A stretch of 64,000 nt of DNA from Massilia terrae (GCF_024753145.1 NZ_JANUGU010000009.1:62001-126000); one strand, 5' to 3'; shown: positions 8,468 to 17,979, numbered from the stretch's first letter. Notes: generated by a model from the sequence alone, not told the origin. Numbers and translations are program-made.

Positions 8468-9379
8468 TCAGTTTTTATCGATGTGTTTTTTCTCGATGTC
8501 CCAGACTGGATTCGTGCACAGCCTGCAGTCCTTGCCGACAAAGGTCGCTGCCGCACCGCGCTCGCCGCGCAGTTGCCAGTCGAGCCAGTCGACCACGAGT
8601 TTTCCGTAGTCGCCGCCCTGCGGTTCACGCAGGCTCAGGCCGTGGCCCGCCTCCCGGTGCGCCTTCACGATCGGCACCTGGTCGATCTCGAAGAAGTCTG
8701 CTTCGGCGTCTACCTGCACGATGTCGCCGGAGCCGCCGTACAGGTACAGCACGGGTCCATGCAGGCGCTGCAGGGTTGCGCGGTTCAGTGCGATGCCGGG
8801 CAGGTCGCCACCGAGACGCCAGTAGCCGCTGGCCAGCACCACCGTCGTCTTCACGCGTGGATCGACCGAGGCTTCGAGCGCCTGCATGCCGCCGCAGGAG
8901 TGGCCCATCATCGCAAGTGCTTCGTTGTCGATCTTGCCGGCATAGGGGCTGTTCCCACGCTGCCCCTGCGCCAGCACCCAGTCGACGCCGGCGACCAGTT
9001 GCGCGGTCGTGGTCTCGGGCGGCTTGATGCGATGGATGCGCTCGGTCAGGGTCAGCTTGCGTGCTGGCGCCGGCGCCGCGGTCTTCGGTGCCGCCGTGAT
9101 GACGTTCCCGGGAGCGACGACGATGTAACCGTGCGAAGCCAGGTCCTCCAGGAAGCTGGCGTAGGTGCTGCCGCGAACGCAGCCGCCGTTGACCCAACCG
9201 ATCACCGGCAGGCGATGGTTCGCCCCGAACGGCGACAAGTCGACCGGCCGGTAGATCACATGGTCCGGCAGGCCCGCTTCGGTTTCGTGCATGGCGGGAA
9301 ACGGTCCGGTGGCACGCGCGCTGCAAAGCACCAGCGAGCATGCCGCCATCGTGATCAGTCTTGCCGCGCGCGATATCAT
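8468..9379 (-). CDS. secreted alpha/beta hydrolase, dienelactone-hydrolase-like (copy A)
   Basis: This 303-residue protein has a signal peptide (about residues 1-23) and an alpha/beta hydrolase core with the nucleophile Ser161 in GHSCGG. The likely catalytic His is in AGHGLSLRE. The C-terminus ends with a conserved DCRLCTNPVWDIEKKH, a Cys-x2-Cys tail shared with two paralogues at 18499-19494 and 46630-47601. The start overlaps the stop of the upstream beta-lactamase-fold gene as ATGA. It is probably a periplasmic or exported esterase acting on phenolic esters, because every copy in this window sits in a phenolic operon. It is the shortest and most divergent of the three copies. Substrate unknown. 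Confidence 0.8.
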   Translation of the reverse strand: MISRAARLITMAACSLVLCSARATGPFPAMHETEAGLPDHVIYRPVDLSPFGANHRLPVIGWVNGGCVRGSTYASFLEDLASHGYIVVAPGNVITAAPKTAAPAPARKLTLTERIHRIKPPETTTAQLVAGVDWVLAQGQRGNSPYAGKIDNEALAMMGHSCGGMQALEASVDPRVKTTVVLASGYWRLGGDLPGIALNRATLQRLHGPVLYLYGGSGDIVQVDAEADFFEIDQVPIVKAHREAGHGLSLREPQGGDYGKLVVDWLDWQLRGERGAAATFVGKDCRLCTNPVWDIEKKHIDKN

Positions 9380-10584
9380 GCAATCTCTCCTTTTTCGTAG
9401 GCCGCCGCCACCAGCTTGGTCATCGCCTTGCGCTCATCGACCGCCCCGGGTCGCTGGACCAGCATCACGCCCACGATGTGGCGCTGTGGATCAGCCCAGC
9501 CGAAGGAACCGAAGGCGCCGCTGTGATGGATGGTCCCGGCGGCGAGTCCGTTGCCGGCGGCGGTCTGGATGCGCCAGCCCAGCGCCTGTGCCGAACCGCT
9601 CATGCCGCGCTCAGGCGGAATCGCGATGCGCGGCATGAGCAGGGTCGCGACGGCCTGCGGCGACAGCAAGCGTTCGCCCTTGGTGCGGCCGCCGTCGAGG
9701 AACATCTGGTGAAAGCGCGCCATGTCTTCAGCGGTGGAGAAAATGCCGGCCTCCGGCAGCGGATAGCGGGTGCCCTGGCGCAGCTTGAGCGCGCCATAAC
9801 CAGGACTGCCGTTCTCCATCTCGCGCAGCCGGCCCTCTCGCAGCTCGTAGTCGGCGGCGATCTTCGGCCACACCTCGGCTGCCGGCCGGTAGCAGCTCGC
9901 CTTCATGCCGAGCGGTGCGAAGATGCGCTGTTCGACGAAATTCTCGTAAGGCCGGCCCGCCACCACTTCGACGATGCGCGCCGCCACCGCAATGCCTTGG
10001 TTGCTGTAACGCCAGCGCGCGCCGGGCTCCGCTTCGAGCGGCTGCTGCGACAGCACGGCCACCACTTCCGCCAGCGAATAGCGCATCTTGACCGCGAAGG
10101 GATGCGTCACGGGCGCGGCATCGGGCAAGCCGGATGAATGCGACAGCACGTCGCCGATGGTGATCTTGCGCGACGGTCGGGCCAGCACACGCTCATTGGG
10201 GTCACCGCGCACGAGGAGCCACTGGTCGCCGAATTCCGGCAAGAACGCATCGACAGGATCGTCGATCTTCAGCTTCCCTTCGTCCAGAAGCAGCCCGACT
10301 GATGTGGCGATGAAGGGTTTGGACTGGGACATCACCTGGAACACGGTATCGGTGCTCATCGGCGCGCGCTGCTCAATGTCGCGCCAGCCGGTCGCGGCGA
10401 GATGAACCAGCTTACCCTCGTGCTGCACGAGCGTGACGGCTCCGGCGATCGTTCCGGCGTCGACAAAAGCCTGCATCGTCGGCGCGATCGCGGCCAGTCC
10501 CTTGCGCGCCGGCGCCGCGCTGGCACGTGCGCCCCCACTTGCCAGTGCTGCCATGGCGAGCACAAATTCACGGCGTTGGATCAT
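9376..10584 (-). CDS. beta-lactamase-fold serine hydrolase (class C / EstB-like esterase)
   Basis: The protein has 402 residues. SxxK is Ser86-Gln-Ser-Lys89 (VMSQSKP), the Tyr-x-Asn motif is YSN in WRYSNQG, and an HSGAFGSF segment stands in for the third motif. These are the catalytic groups of class C beta-lactamases and of EstB-type esterases. The N-terminus QRREFVLAMAAL with a following Ala-rich stretch looks like a twin-arginine export signal. I chose ATG 10584 because it overlaps the stop of the tannase-family gene as ATGA and gives this signal peptide; the frame is open further upstream but reads as nonsense. In this operon an esterase role on phenolic or acetyl esters is more likely than antibiotic resistance. 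Confidence 0.82.
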   Translation of the reverse strand: MIQRREFVLAMAALASGGARASAAPARKGLAAIAPTMQAFVDAGTIAGAVTLVQHEGKLVHLAATGWRDIEQRAPMSTDTVFQVMSQSKPFIATSVGLLLDEGKLKIDDPVDAFLPEFGDQWLLVRGDPNERVLARPSRKITIGDVLSHSSGLPDAAPVTHPFAVKMRYSLAEVVAVLSQQPLEAEPGARWRYSNQGIAVAARIVEVVAGRPYENFVEQRIFAPLGMKASCYRPAAEVWPKIAADYELREGRLREMENGSPGYGALKLRQGTRYPLPEAGIFSTAEDMARFHQMFLDGGRTKGERLLSPQAVATLLMPRIAIPPERGMSGSAQALGWRIQTAAGNGLAAGTIHHSGAFGSFGWADPQRHIVGVMLVQRPGAVDERKAMTKLVAAAYEKGEIA

Positions 10585-12152
10585 TGCGCGTCTCCCGGCA
10601 TGCTGCAACCGAAACTCGCGGCGTCGTCCACTGGCCCCTTGCCGTCGTAGCGGGCGAAGCGCGGGTAGGCGCACAATGGACGCGTGCTGCCCGGCGCGGC
10701 GCGGTTCCTGGCAATGATGCGTTCGGGCGCCTCGCCGCGTTCGACCCAGCCCTCGATGGCCTCCAGCGGGTCGAAATCGTCGAGTCCCGGACCGCCGCCG
10801 CAATGTCCCATGGCCGGAGACAAAAACAGCCGCATCCAGGGCCGCCCTTCCGCCGTCACCGTGTCGTGCTGGGCACGCTGGTACCATGCGATCAGATCGG
10901 TGCTGGAAAATACCGGGTCGCTCATGCCCTGGTAAACCAGCAGCTTGCCGCCGCGCGCCGCGAAATCATCGAGGCGCGTGGCGGTCGCATTCACCTGCCT
11001 GGCGCGCGGCTCGGCACGGCCGGCGGCGGCCAGAACCTGCTCGGGAGTTTCGATCCGTTCTGGAATGGGCTGGCGCAGCAAAACCTCATACCAGGCCTGC
11101 GCGCCACGCACGGCATTGCCGGCGTTCGGAGGGCCGGCGCGCGCGGTTCCCAGCTTCTGCTTGCGCCAGGCAGCCGCGGTGATACCGGTATCGTAAGGCC
11201 AGCCGCCGTAGGGTTGCGAGCCTGCGAACAGCGCGCGCAGCAGTTCGAGCTTGGGCGCGGCCAGGCAGGAGGCATTGCCGCGTCCGGGCGCGCATGCGAG
11301 CACCTGTGGATCGAACTTGCAGCTATGGTCGAATACCAGGCCGTCGGCCAAGCCGTCTGCCTTGTCGCATTCGCGCGCGACGGCGTCCGCCACGAGGACC
11401 AGGTCGGCATCGCTCAGCGCTTCCGCAATCACCGGATGCCCTGTCGCGTCGCGCGGGGCCGAACGCGCCAGCAAAGCCGTCTCCCACGTCTCTTCGAGCG
11501 CGGATCCGGCGAGATTGAAGCCCGGATTGCCGGCGACAATGCCATCGAATGCACCAGGATCGCGCTCCGCCGCGATCATGGCCTCGCGACCGTCATTGGA
11601 GCAGCCCATGAAATAGCTGTGGCGAGGGGCCTGGCCGTAGAAGCGCGTCGCCATTTCCCTGGCCGCGCGCGTGACCTTCGGCGCCGACGCGTAGGCGAAA
11701 TCCAGCCATGCCTGCTCGTCGGCGGCGAAGGCCGCGCCATCGCCTTCGTGGCCGCCGTCCATCGAGACCACGGCGTAACCGCGCGCCAGCGCACCGGGCC
11801 TGTCCTTCGCTCCCGCCAGCGGAATCGATCCCAGCGCCGGCCTGACCGATCCATCGAGGCCGCCGCCGCCCTGGAACAGCAGGCGTCCGTTCCAGTTCAA
11901 CGGCAAACGCAGCTCGAAGCCGATGCCGCTGGCTGTGCCGGAAACCACCGCACCCTTGACGACACAATGCGGCGCGGGATCGCCGGAGGGCGCGAATCCC
12001 GCGCTGTCGATGCGCCAGCCCGGACCCGCGAGCTGGCCGGCGCGCGCACAGGAATCGTCGGTGGCGGCGTGCCCCGCCGCCGCCATCGCGATCGCGCAGG
12101 CCGCCAGCAGCGCACGCGCACGCGACGCACTGCACTCAGAGAGCTTCCGCAT
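10581..12152 (-). CDS. secreted tannase/feruloyl esterase family protein (second copy)
   Basis: This 523-residue protein has a signal peptide (about residues 1-30, ending GHAA). The nucleophile is Ser185 in GCSNDG, preceded by Cys184, and the C-terminal MGHCGGGPG supplies the His-Cys pair, so the CS-D-HC pattern is complete. ECDKADGLADG matches the calcium-binding lid motif of the family. It follows the TonB receptor gene by 10 nt, as in systems where receptor and outer hydrolase act together. It is only loosely similar to the copy at 1985-3691, so the two probably attack different esters. Confidence 0.87.
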   Translation of the reverse strand: MRKLSECSASRARALLAACAIAMAAAGHAATDDSCARAGQLAGPGWRIDSAGFAPSGDPAPHCVVKGAVVSGTASGIGFELRLPLNWNGRLLFQGGGGLDGSVRPALGSIPLAGAKDRPGALARGYAVVSMDGGHEGDGAAFAADEQAWLDFAYASAPKVTRAAREMATRFYGQAPRHSYFMGCSNDGREAMIAAERDPGAFDGIVAGNPGFNLAGSALEETWETALLARSAPRDATGHPVIAEALSDADLVLVADAVARECDKADGLADGLVFDHSCKFDPQVLACAPGRGNASCLAAPKLELLRALFAGSQPYGGWPYDTGITAAAWRKQKLGTARAGPPNAGNAVRGAQAWYEVLLRQPIPERIETPEQVLAAAGRAEPRARQVNATATRLDDFAARGGKLLVYQGMSDPVFSSTDLIAWYQRAQHDTVTAEGRPWMRLFLSPAMGHCGGGPGLDDFDPLEAIEGWVERGEAPERIIARNRAAPGSTRPLCAYPRFARYDGKGPVDDAASFGCSMPGDAQ

Positions 12153-12162
12153 GGCGGGCCGC

Positions 12163-15105
12163 TCAGAATGCCTTGGAGACCTGCACCGAAATGATCCGTC
12201 CGAGCACGTTGGCGCTTTGCGGATCGAACGCGAATGCCGCGTTGTTGTTGGTGGAAAGGACTACCGGCGGGTTCCGGTTGAACAGGTTCTGGATGTTTAG
12301 CGAAGCGCGCATGCCGGACATCCAGCCGGCCCGCTTCGCAACGCGATAGCTCAGCGCAAGGTCGTAGGTCTTCCATGCCGGAATCTGCGCCTTCGGCTGC
12401 GTCACGCCGCCGATGGTGATCGGAAGGTCGTTCAGGTAGGAGCCGACGTAGTTCATCGCCAGGGTCGCGTTCCACGGGCCGTCGCTCCAGCCGATGTCCG
12501 CACGGCCGCGGCGCGAGATCGGCGTGTTGATGCGGTCAAGGTCCTTGGTCTCCGGCGCGCTGGCGGTCACGTGCACCTTGTTATGCAGGATCTTGGTCGC
12601 ATTCAGGTCGGCGTTGAGGTGGCCGATGCGGGTGTCGGTCTCGTACCCGAAGTCGAGGTCGAATCCGTTCTGGGTCGTGTGGGCGGCGTTGGTGTTACGG
12701 GCCGTGAACAGCGCGGTCAGGCGGCAGGCGTTCGATTCGTCCGGGGTCGACAGCGACGGCGAAGCGAAGGCTGCGGCGTAGATCGGGTTGTAGGTGCTGC
12801 GGTTGCCCGGGATGCAGCCCGCCGGCTGCGCCGCAGGCGTGATGTACGGTGCGTAGGTGGCGCGGTTCGCGGCCGAGGCAAGGAAGCTCGAGCTGACCGT
12901 CTGCAGGCCGATGATCTGGTTCTCGTACTCGATCTGGTACAGGCTGGCGCCAAGGCGCAGCCCATCGACGAACCATGGTTTGTAGTCGCCGCCGAAGGAG
13001 AAGTTCTTCGCCTTCTCCGGGGTCAGCGCCGGGTTCGATCCGCCAAGGCGCAGCACATAGCTTTGCTTGGTCGACGTGTTCGACAGCGGGATGTTCGGAT
13101 CGTTGGCATTGTTCGCGACCAGCTGGGTGCTCACCGACGAGAAGAAGGTCACGTTGGCATCGGTCAGGTCCGGCGCGCGGAACGAGGTGCCTGCGGCGCC
13201 GCGCAGCGACAGATCGTTGGTGACGCCCCAGACGAAACCGACCTTCGGATTCGAGGTGGTGCCGACGTCCGAATAGCGCTGCGTTCGCGCTGCCAGGTTC
13301 AGGTTGAAGCGGCGCACCAGCGGGAGCGCATTGGCTTCGCCGACCACCGGCACCGACAGTTCTCCGTACAGCGCGTTGATGCGACGCGAGCCGAAGGCGC
13401 CGATGGTGTCCGACGTGGCCTTGATGCCGATCGAAGCGCGCGCCTGCTCGATGTACAGGCTCTCGGCACCGACCGCGGCCCGCACCATCCCGCCCGGCAG
13501 CGAAAACAGAGGGCCGTCGAAGCGCAGCGAAGCCTGCTGCATTGCGACGCGATTCTGGTCGCTGCCGGCCACCAGGAAGCGCGACAGCACGTCCTTCGAC
13601 GCGGGCGTGCTGCTGAAGGGATTGAAGCTGCCGTCGTTCAGCGCTCCCTGCAGCTTGACCGTGTCGATATTGCCGTTCAAGGCGGGAACGCAGTTGGCGC
13701 AGGTATGCGAATTGGTCCAGGTATAGATCGCCTCGGCGCGCCATTTGTTGGCGAAGTCATGCTGCACGCCCAGCGTATGGCCCGCATTCGACGCTATCAC
13801 ATGGCCGCCGAGCGGAATGATGCCGCGGCCGACGTCCTTCTGGAACGAGACCGAGATGGTTTCCGGCGCACCCGCGGCGACACCCGGCACACCCGGGATG
13901 TAGTAAGGGCTGGACGCCGGCAGGGTCAGCGTGGCGGTCGGCTGGACCAGGCCCAGCGTCGTGCTCTCGCGGCGGTTGTAGTAGCCTTGGTAGTAGGCCT
14001 TGGTGTCGCGGTCGATCTGCAGGTTCAGATTGAGCGAGGCCTGGTTGCGGCGGGTGTCTGGCAGGTAGTCGGTGTAATAGCCGGCATCGAGCAGGTTCGG
14101 CTGGTTCTTCAGCAGGCTGGCGCCGGTCAGGCCGGTGCCGCTGTAACCCGGCGGCACGCCGTACCAGGTGAACGTGCCGGCGCCTGGCAGGGTCGGGTTC
14201 TGGGTCGTGCCGGCGACCACGATGTTCCCCGGCGCGGCGCTGCTGGCCAGGTTGGTGCGGATGCGGTTATCCAGGCCGCCGAACGGGGTCAGGTTCTGCA
14301 TCAGGAAGGGGCTGGATGAACTCAGCATCGCACCACGCTCGTCGTGGTCGATCGAGAACACGGCGCTCAGCTTGCCCAGGCCGCCCAGTTGGAAGCTGTG
14401 GCCGGCGACCACCGAGGCGCCCTTCTCGTCGAAACCGTGGGTGTGGGTGTAGCGCGGCGTGACTTCGATGCCTTCGTAGGATTTTCGTGTGATGTAGTTG
14501 ACGACGCCGGCGATGGCGTCGGAACCGTAGATCGCCGAGGCGCCGTCCGCGACCACGTCGATCCGCTCGATCATCGACACCGGCAACTGGTTCGCCTCGG
14601 TGAAGGTGGTCACGTTGCCGGTCGGCGCGATGCGGCGGCCGTCGATCAGGAGCAGGGTCGCGCTGCTGCTCAGGCCACGCAGGCTGATGGTCGAGCCGCG
14701 CTGCACATTGGCCTGGCCGTTCTGGGCGGTGTGCAGGCTGTCGTCGTAACCCAGGCCCTGCACGATCGGAACGGTCTTGAGCACGTCGATCGGGTTGTTA
14801 TAGCCCGTCTGCAGCAGCGCATCGTGGTCCAGCACCACGGTTTTGGAGCCGGCAGCGCTCACGCCGCGGATCTGGCTGCCGGTAATGACGACTTCCGGCA
14901 CCACGTCGCTGGTGGGCGCCGCAGGCGGCGCCACGCTGGTGCTGTCGGCTGGCGCCGGAGCGCTCTGCGCCATCGCGGCGCCCGGCAGCCCGAGCGCGCA
15001 CATGATGGCGAACGCAATGGTCGAGTGCTTGAAGGGGAGTTGGGTGCCGGCTGCGGCCTGTGCCGCTCGCGCCGCTTTGCTGGTTTTGGTGCTGGACGAT
15101 TTCAT
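12163..15105 (-). CDS. TonB-dependent outer-membrane receptor (first of three)
   Basis: This 980-residue protein has an N-terminal export region (hydrophobic near residues 27-45), a plug domain (VVITGSQIRG ... VVADGASAIYGSDAIAGVVNYIT) and a beta-barrel ending in VQVSKAF with a C-terminal Phe, as expected for outer-membrane insertion. AAGGAG lies 8 nt before the ATG at 15105. Such receptors bring large or scarce compounds across the outer membrane using TonB/ExbBD energy; those partner genes are not in the window. As first gene of an operon of phenolic esterases it likely imports a tannin-like or oligomeric phenolic. It has no N-terminal anti-sigma signalling extension that I can see. Confidence 0.93.
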   Translation of the reverse strand: MKSSSTKTSKAARAAQAAAGTQLPFKHSTIAFAIMCALGLPGAAMAQSAPAPADSTSVAPPAAPTSDVVPEVVITGSQIRGVSAAGSKTVVLDHDALLQTGYNNPIDVLKTVPIVQGLGYDDSLHTAQNGQANVQRGSTISLRGLSSSATLLLIDGRRIAPTGNVTTFTEANQLPVSMIERIDVVADGASAIYGSDAIAGVVNYITRKSYEGIEVTPRYTHTHGFDEKGASVVAGHSFQLGGLGKLSAVFSIDHDERGAMLSSSSPFLMQNLTPFGGLDNRIRTNLASSAAPGNIVVAGTTQNPTLPGAGTFTWYGVPPGYSGTGLTGASLLKNQPNLLDAGYYTDYLPDTRRNQASLNLNLQIDRDTKAYYQGYYNRRESTTLGLVQPTATLTLPASSPYYIPGVPGVAAGAPETISVSFQKDVGRGIIPLGGHVIASNAGHTLGVQHDFANKWRAEAIYTWTNSHTCANCVPALNGNIDTVKLQGALNDGSFNPFSSTPASKDVLSRFLVAGSDQNRVAMQQASLRFDGPLFSLPGGMVRAAVGAESLYIEQARASIGIKATSDTIGAFGSRRINALYGELSVPVVGEANALPLVRRFNLNLAARTQRYSDVGTTSNPKVGFVWGVTNDLSLRGAAGTSFRAPDLTDANVTFFSSVSTQLVANNANDPNIPLSNTSTKQSYVLRLGGSNPALTPEKAKNFSFGGDYKPWFVDGLRLGASLYQIEYENQIIGLQTVSSSFLASAANRATYAPYITPAAQPAGCIPGNRSTYNPIYAAAFASPSLSTPDESNACRLTALFTARNTNAAHTTQNGFDLDFGYETDTRIGHLNADLNATKILHNKVHVTASAPETKDLDRINTPISRRGRADIGWSDGPWNATLAMNYVGSYLNDLPITIGGVTQPKAQIPAWKTYDLALSYRVAKRAGWMSGMRASLNIQNLFNRNPPVVLSTNNNAAFAFDPQSANVLGRIISVQVSKAF

Positions 15106-15236
15106 CGCTGTCTCCTTGGTTTTTTATGGGATGTGCTGTCCGGCCGGAGGCGGCGACGCCCTCGACAGGTAATGTCCGGTGCTGCTGAAGTACTTACGTT
15201 TCCGTGGCCTTCGCAAAGTTGTTATTAGTGATAGTG

Positions 15237-15251
15237 ATTATAGAATATAAC
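15237..15251 (-). promoter_or_regulatory. palindromic operator with -10 box, TonB receptor operon
   Basis: ATTATAGAATATAAC fits GTTAT-N5-ATAAC with one mismatch. On the minus strand it contains a perfect TATAAT (15242-15237), the likely -10 of the operon. No good -35 is seen. The same palindrome recurs at six other places in the window. Confidence 0.55.
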
Positions 15252-15358
15252 CAAATATGAAAACACGCAATCGCCGTGTTGGCGTGAATTGGCGCTTATG
15301 CGACAACCGCGTCGCAGGCTGGGGCCACGGCGTGGGCACATCGACGTTTTGGGGAAGG

Positions 15359-15389
15359 AAAAACGCACGAGGGCGCCCGCGGCGCCCTC
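15359..15389 (-). terminator. rho-independent terminator after the MFS gene
   Basis: GAGGGCGCC (15369-15377) pairs perfectly with GGCGCCCTC (15381-15389) over a 3-nt loop; on the minus strand a T5 run follows after five bases. It separates the P450/MFS unit from the TonB receptor operon. Confidence 0.6.
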
Positions 15390-15409
15390 GGCGAGGCAGC
15401 AGGTCCGGC

Positions 15410-16708
15410 TCAGGCGCGCTGGGCCGCGCCCTGCGGTGCGCGGGGCGCCCGCAGGGCCAGCAACAGGAAAGCGCCGCCCAGCATCAGCGCGGCCATTCCA
15501 TAGATCGGCATTGAGAACGAACCGGTGGACTGGCGCAGCAGGCCGATCGCATATGGCCCGAACAGGCCGCCGAGATTGCCGAAGAAGTTGATCGCGGTGA
15601 TGCCATTGCGCGCATCGTCGCGCGGCAGGAAGCTGGTCGGAATGGTCCAGAATACGCCTTGCGCCCCACCCAGGCCGAGGCCGGCCGCGAACAGGAGCAG
15701 CAAGGCCGGCGCGCCGCTGGACGGCAGCGTGGCGGCGATCAGGCAAACCCCGCACAAGAGCAGCGGCAGCATCACATGCCAGAAGCGCTCGCCGCTGCGG
15801 TCCGAGTGACGCGCGTTGAAATACATGCCGATGCCGATGCCGATCCAGGGTACGGCGCTCACCAGGCCGATTTCGAACGGCGAACGGGTCGACAGCTGGC
15901 GCGCCACCTGCGGCAGCCAGAACAGGATGCCGTAGGCGCCCCCGATCAGCACGAACCAGACCATTGCCGCCGCCCACAGGCGCGGATTGCGCAGGAAGCC
16001 AAGTCCGCCTCCCCTGCCCTGGCCGGCCTCCAACGCCGCCGCCGCGTCGTCATGCGCGATCTGCTGGCGCAACCAGTCCTTTGCGGCCGGCGTCATCCAC
16101 GGTGCATGCTCCGGACCGTCGACGAACAGGCGCCAGGCCGCCAGCGCGAATCCGATGGTCAGCACCGCTTCGGCCAGGAACATCCAGCGCCAGCCGGCCA
16201 GGCCGAAGGGGTTCGGGATCGACATCAGCCAGCCGGAGAGCGGGCCGCCCAGCGTCACCGAGAGCGGCACCGCCAGCATCGTCAGCGCGATCGCCGTGCC
16301 GCGGTATTGGCGCGGCATCCAGCGGCTGCACAGGTAGACCACGCCGGGCGCGAATCCCGCTTCGGCCACGCCCAACAGGCAGCGCAGGATGTTGAGTGCC
16401 GACGCGTCGCGCACCAGCACCATGCCAAGCGCGATCAGGCCCCACAACAGCACCGAACCGAAGATCCAGCGCCGCGCACCGCAGCGGTACAGCAGGTACA
16501 TGCTGGGAAACTGGAACACGAGATAGCCCACGAAAAAGGCGCTGACCGCCGTTCCGTAGGTCTTGGGGGTCAGTCCCAGCTCGGCATTCATCTGCAGCGC
16601 GGCGAAGCTGAGGTTGGCGCGGTCGAGTGAGCTGATCACCAGCAGAAGTACGAACGGGAGAATGACGCGCAGGCGGATGGCGCCGACGATCGGCCGCGGG
16701 TCAACCAT
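15410..16708 (-). CDS. MFS transporter, anion:cation symporter (ACS) type
   Basis: The protein has about 432 residues and 12 predicted membrane helices. It opens with ILPFVLLLVISSLDRANLSFAALQM, typical of the ACS branch of the MFS (transporters of tartrate, phthalate, hydroxyphenylacetate and similar organic anions). The conserved RCLLGVAEAGFAPGVVYL segment follows. I chose the ATG at 16708, which overlaps the P450 stop by 8 nt. It is in one transcription unit with the P450, so it probably imports the P450's substrate, an aromatic acid. Substrate not known. Confidence 0.82.
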   Translation of the reverse strand: MVDPRPIVGAIRLRVILPFVLLLVISSLDRANLSFAALQMNAELGLTPKTYGTAVSAFFVGYLVFQFPSMYLLYRCGARRWIFGSVLLWGLIALGMVLVRDASALNILRCLLGVAEAGFAPGVVYLCSRWMPRQYRGTAIALTMLAVPLSVTLGGPLSGWLMSIPNPFGLAGWRWMFLAEAVLTIGFALAAWRLFVDGPEHAPWMTPAAKDWLRQQIAHDDAAAALEAGQGRGGGLGFLRNPRLWAAAMVWFVLIGGAYGILFWLPQVARQLSTRSPFEIGLVSAVPWIGIGIGMYFNARHSDRSGERFWHVMLPLLLCGVCLIAATLPSSGAPALLLLFAAGLGLGGAQGVFWTIPTSFLPRDDARNGITAINFFGNLGGLFGPYAIGLLRQSTGSFSMPIYGMAALMLGGAFLLLALRAPRAPQGAAQRA

Positions 16709-17900
16709 GCCGGCCTCCGAAACGCACCGGCACATACCACGGCCCCAGCTCGGGGAACGGGCTCATTTCGATGCCGCCGTCGAGATCGAAGTCGCTGGTG
16801 TGGAGCAGCAGTTCTTCGAGCGCGATCTGCAGCTCGATGCGGGCCAGCGCGGCGCCGGCGCAGTAATGCGGGCCGCGCCCGAAAGCGAGGTGCTCGCGGA
16901 TGTTGGGGCGGTTCAGCTCAAACTGGTCCGGGTTCGGGAACACGTCCTCGTCACGGTTGGCAGATGCCATGATCAGCGCGATCGGCTCGTCCTTGCGGAT
17001 GCAGCGCCCGCCGATCTCGACGTCCTCGCGGGCGGTGCGGGCGAAGCCGCGATACGGCGTGTACAGGCGCAGGAATTCCTCGACCGCCGCCGGCACCCGC
17101 TCGGGATTGGCGCGCAGCTCGCGTTGCAGTTCCTTGTCGCGCGAGAGATGGATGACCATGCTGCCGATCAGGATCATCGGCGCCACGATGCCGACCACCA
17201 GCACCTGGCGAATCGCGCCCACCACCAGGTCGGCCGGCAGCGGTTCGCCATTATTGGTGGCGGCGAGGAAGGAGCTGACCGGATCCGACCCCGGGTCCAT
17301 CGGCGCGGCCTGGCGCATGGCGACCAGGCGCCGCGCCATGTCGTACAGGACCAGGCTGGTCTCCTTCATGCGCTCCGGCTGCGCCGACTCGACTGCCTTG
17401 ACGAAGGCTGGTCCGGCCTCCGCCAGTTGGGCTTCCAAGTCGGCCGGCAGGTTCATCCAGATGCTGAAGACCTTGACCTGGAAGATGCTGGCGAAATCGC
17501 CGCAGACGTCGCCCTGTCCGCGCGCCAGCAGCGGCAGCAGCACGGCGCAGATGCACTCGCGGATGGTCGGCGCCAGTTGCCGGATCTTGTCCTCGGAGAG
17601 CAGCGGATTCAGCGCCGCGCGGTACGGAGTATGCTCGGGCGGGTCGAAATGCAACGGCGGCCGGCGGCCCGAGAACGCCACTTTCGGCACCACATTCTGC
17701 ACCGAAGTGATGAACATGCCGGGGTCGGAGAAGACCTGTTGCACGTCGCGGTATTTGGTGAGCGCCCAGAAGCCGCCATAGGCATTGCTGTGCGCGACCG
17801 GGCAACTGCCGCGCAGCCGCGCGTACTCGCGGTGGGCGGTGTCGAAACCTTCCTCGACCAGCGGATCGTAATCTTCCTGTTGCGGTTCAGCTGATGCCAT
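16701..17900 (-). CDS. cytochrome P450 with atypical I-helix
   Basis: This 399-residue soluble bacterial P450 has the heme loop FGRGPHYCAG with Cys347 as the thiolate ligand and the K-helix ExxR in EEFLRLYTPYR. The I-helix reads LVVGIVAPMILIG where most P450s have A/G-G-x-D/E-T; both the acid and the Thr used for oxygen activation are missing. This suggests unusual oxygen handling, a peroxygenase-like cycle, or a substrate that helps protonation. No ferredoxin or reductase gene is adjacent; the reductase at 1-1841 is a remote candidate. GGAGG lies 4 nt upstream of the ATG. It forms one unit with the ACS transporter. O-demethylation or hydroxylation of an aromatic acid is plausible but not shown. 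Confidence 0.9.
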   Translation of the reverse strand: MASAEPQQEDYDPLVEEGFDTAHREYARLRGSCPVAHSNAYGGFWALTKYRDVQQVFSDPGMFITSVQNVVPKVAFSGRRPPLHFDPPEHTPYRAALNPLLSEDKIRQLAPTIRECICAVLLPLLARGQGDVCGDFASIFQVKVFSIWMNLPADLEAQLAEAGPAFVKAVESAQPERMKETSLVLYDMARRLVAMRQAAPMDPGSDPVSSFLAATNNGEPLPADLVVGAIRQVLVVGIVAPMILIGSMVIHLSRDKELQRELRANPERVPAAVEEFLRLYTPYRGFARTAREDVEIGGRCIRKDEPIALIMASANRDEDVFPNPDQFELNRPNIREHLAFGRGPHYCAGAALARIELQIALEELLLHTSDFDLDGGIEMSPFPELGPWYVPVRFGGRHG

Positions 17901-17915
17901 CGCGCCTCCAATTTA

Positions 17916-17966
17916 GTTATATTTCATAACTTTAACTCAGTATAACCGTGTGGCCGTAAAGGTCAA
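17916..17966 (-). promoter_or_regulatory. sigma70-type promoter and operator of the P450 operon
   Basis: On the minus strand TTGACC (17966-17961) and TATACT (17944-17939) are spaced by 16 nt. Just downstream lies the palindrome GTTATATTTCATAAC (17916-17930), covering about +3 to +17, where a bound repressor would block transcription. The palindrome ends 15 nt before the P450 start codon. Confidence 0.6.
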
Positions 17967-17979
17967 CCCCGGCCGCCGC

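Larger units (their letters stand above)
15106..15409. other. intergenic region of 304 bp with promoter of the receptor operon and upstream terminator
   Basis: No gene is visible here. It holds, from left to right, the ribosome site of the TonB receptor gene, about 120 nt of untranslated leader, the operator/-10 region at 15237-15251, and a terminator at 15359-15389 for the MFS gene that ends at 15410. The leader is long for this window and may contain control elements, but I see no clear hairpin or riboswitch. Confidence 0.5.

Noticed and set aside
9376-10584. Antibiotic-resistance class C beta-lactamase
   Set aside because: The SxxK and YxN motifs fit the fold, but the operon is made of phenolic esterases and the third motif is HSG rather than KTG, which suits an EstB-like esterase.
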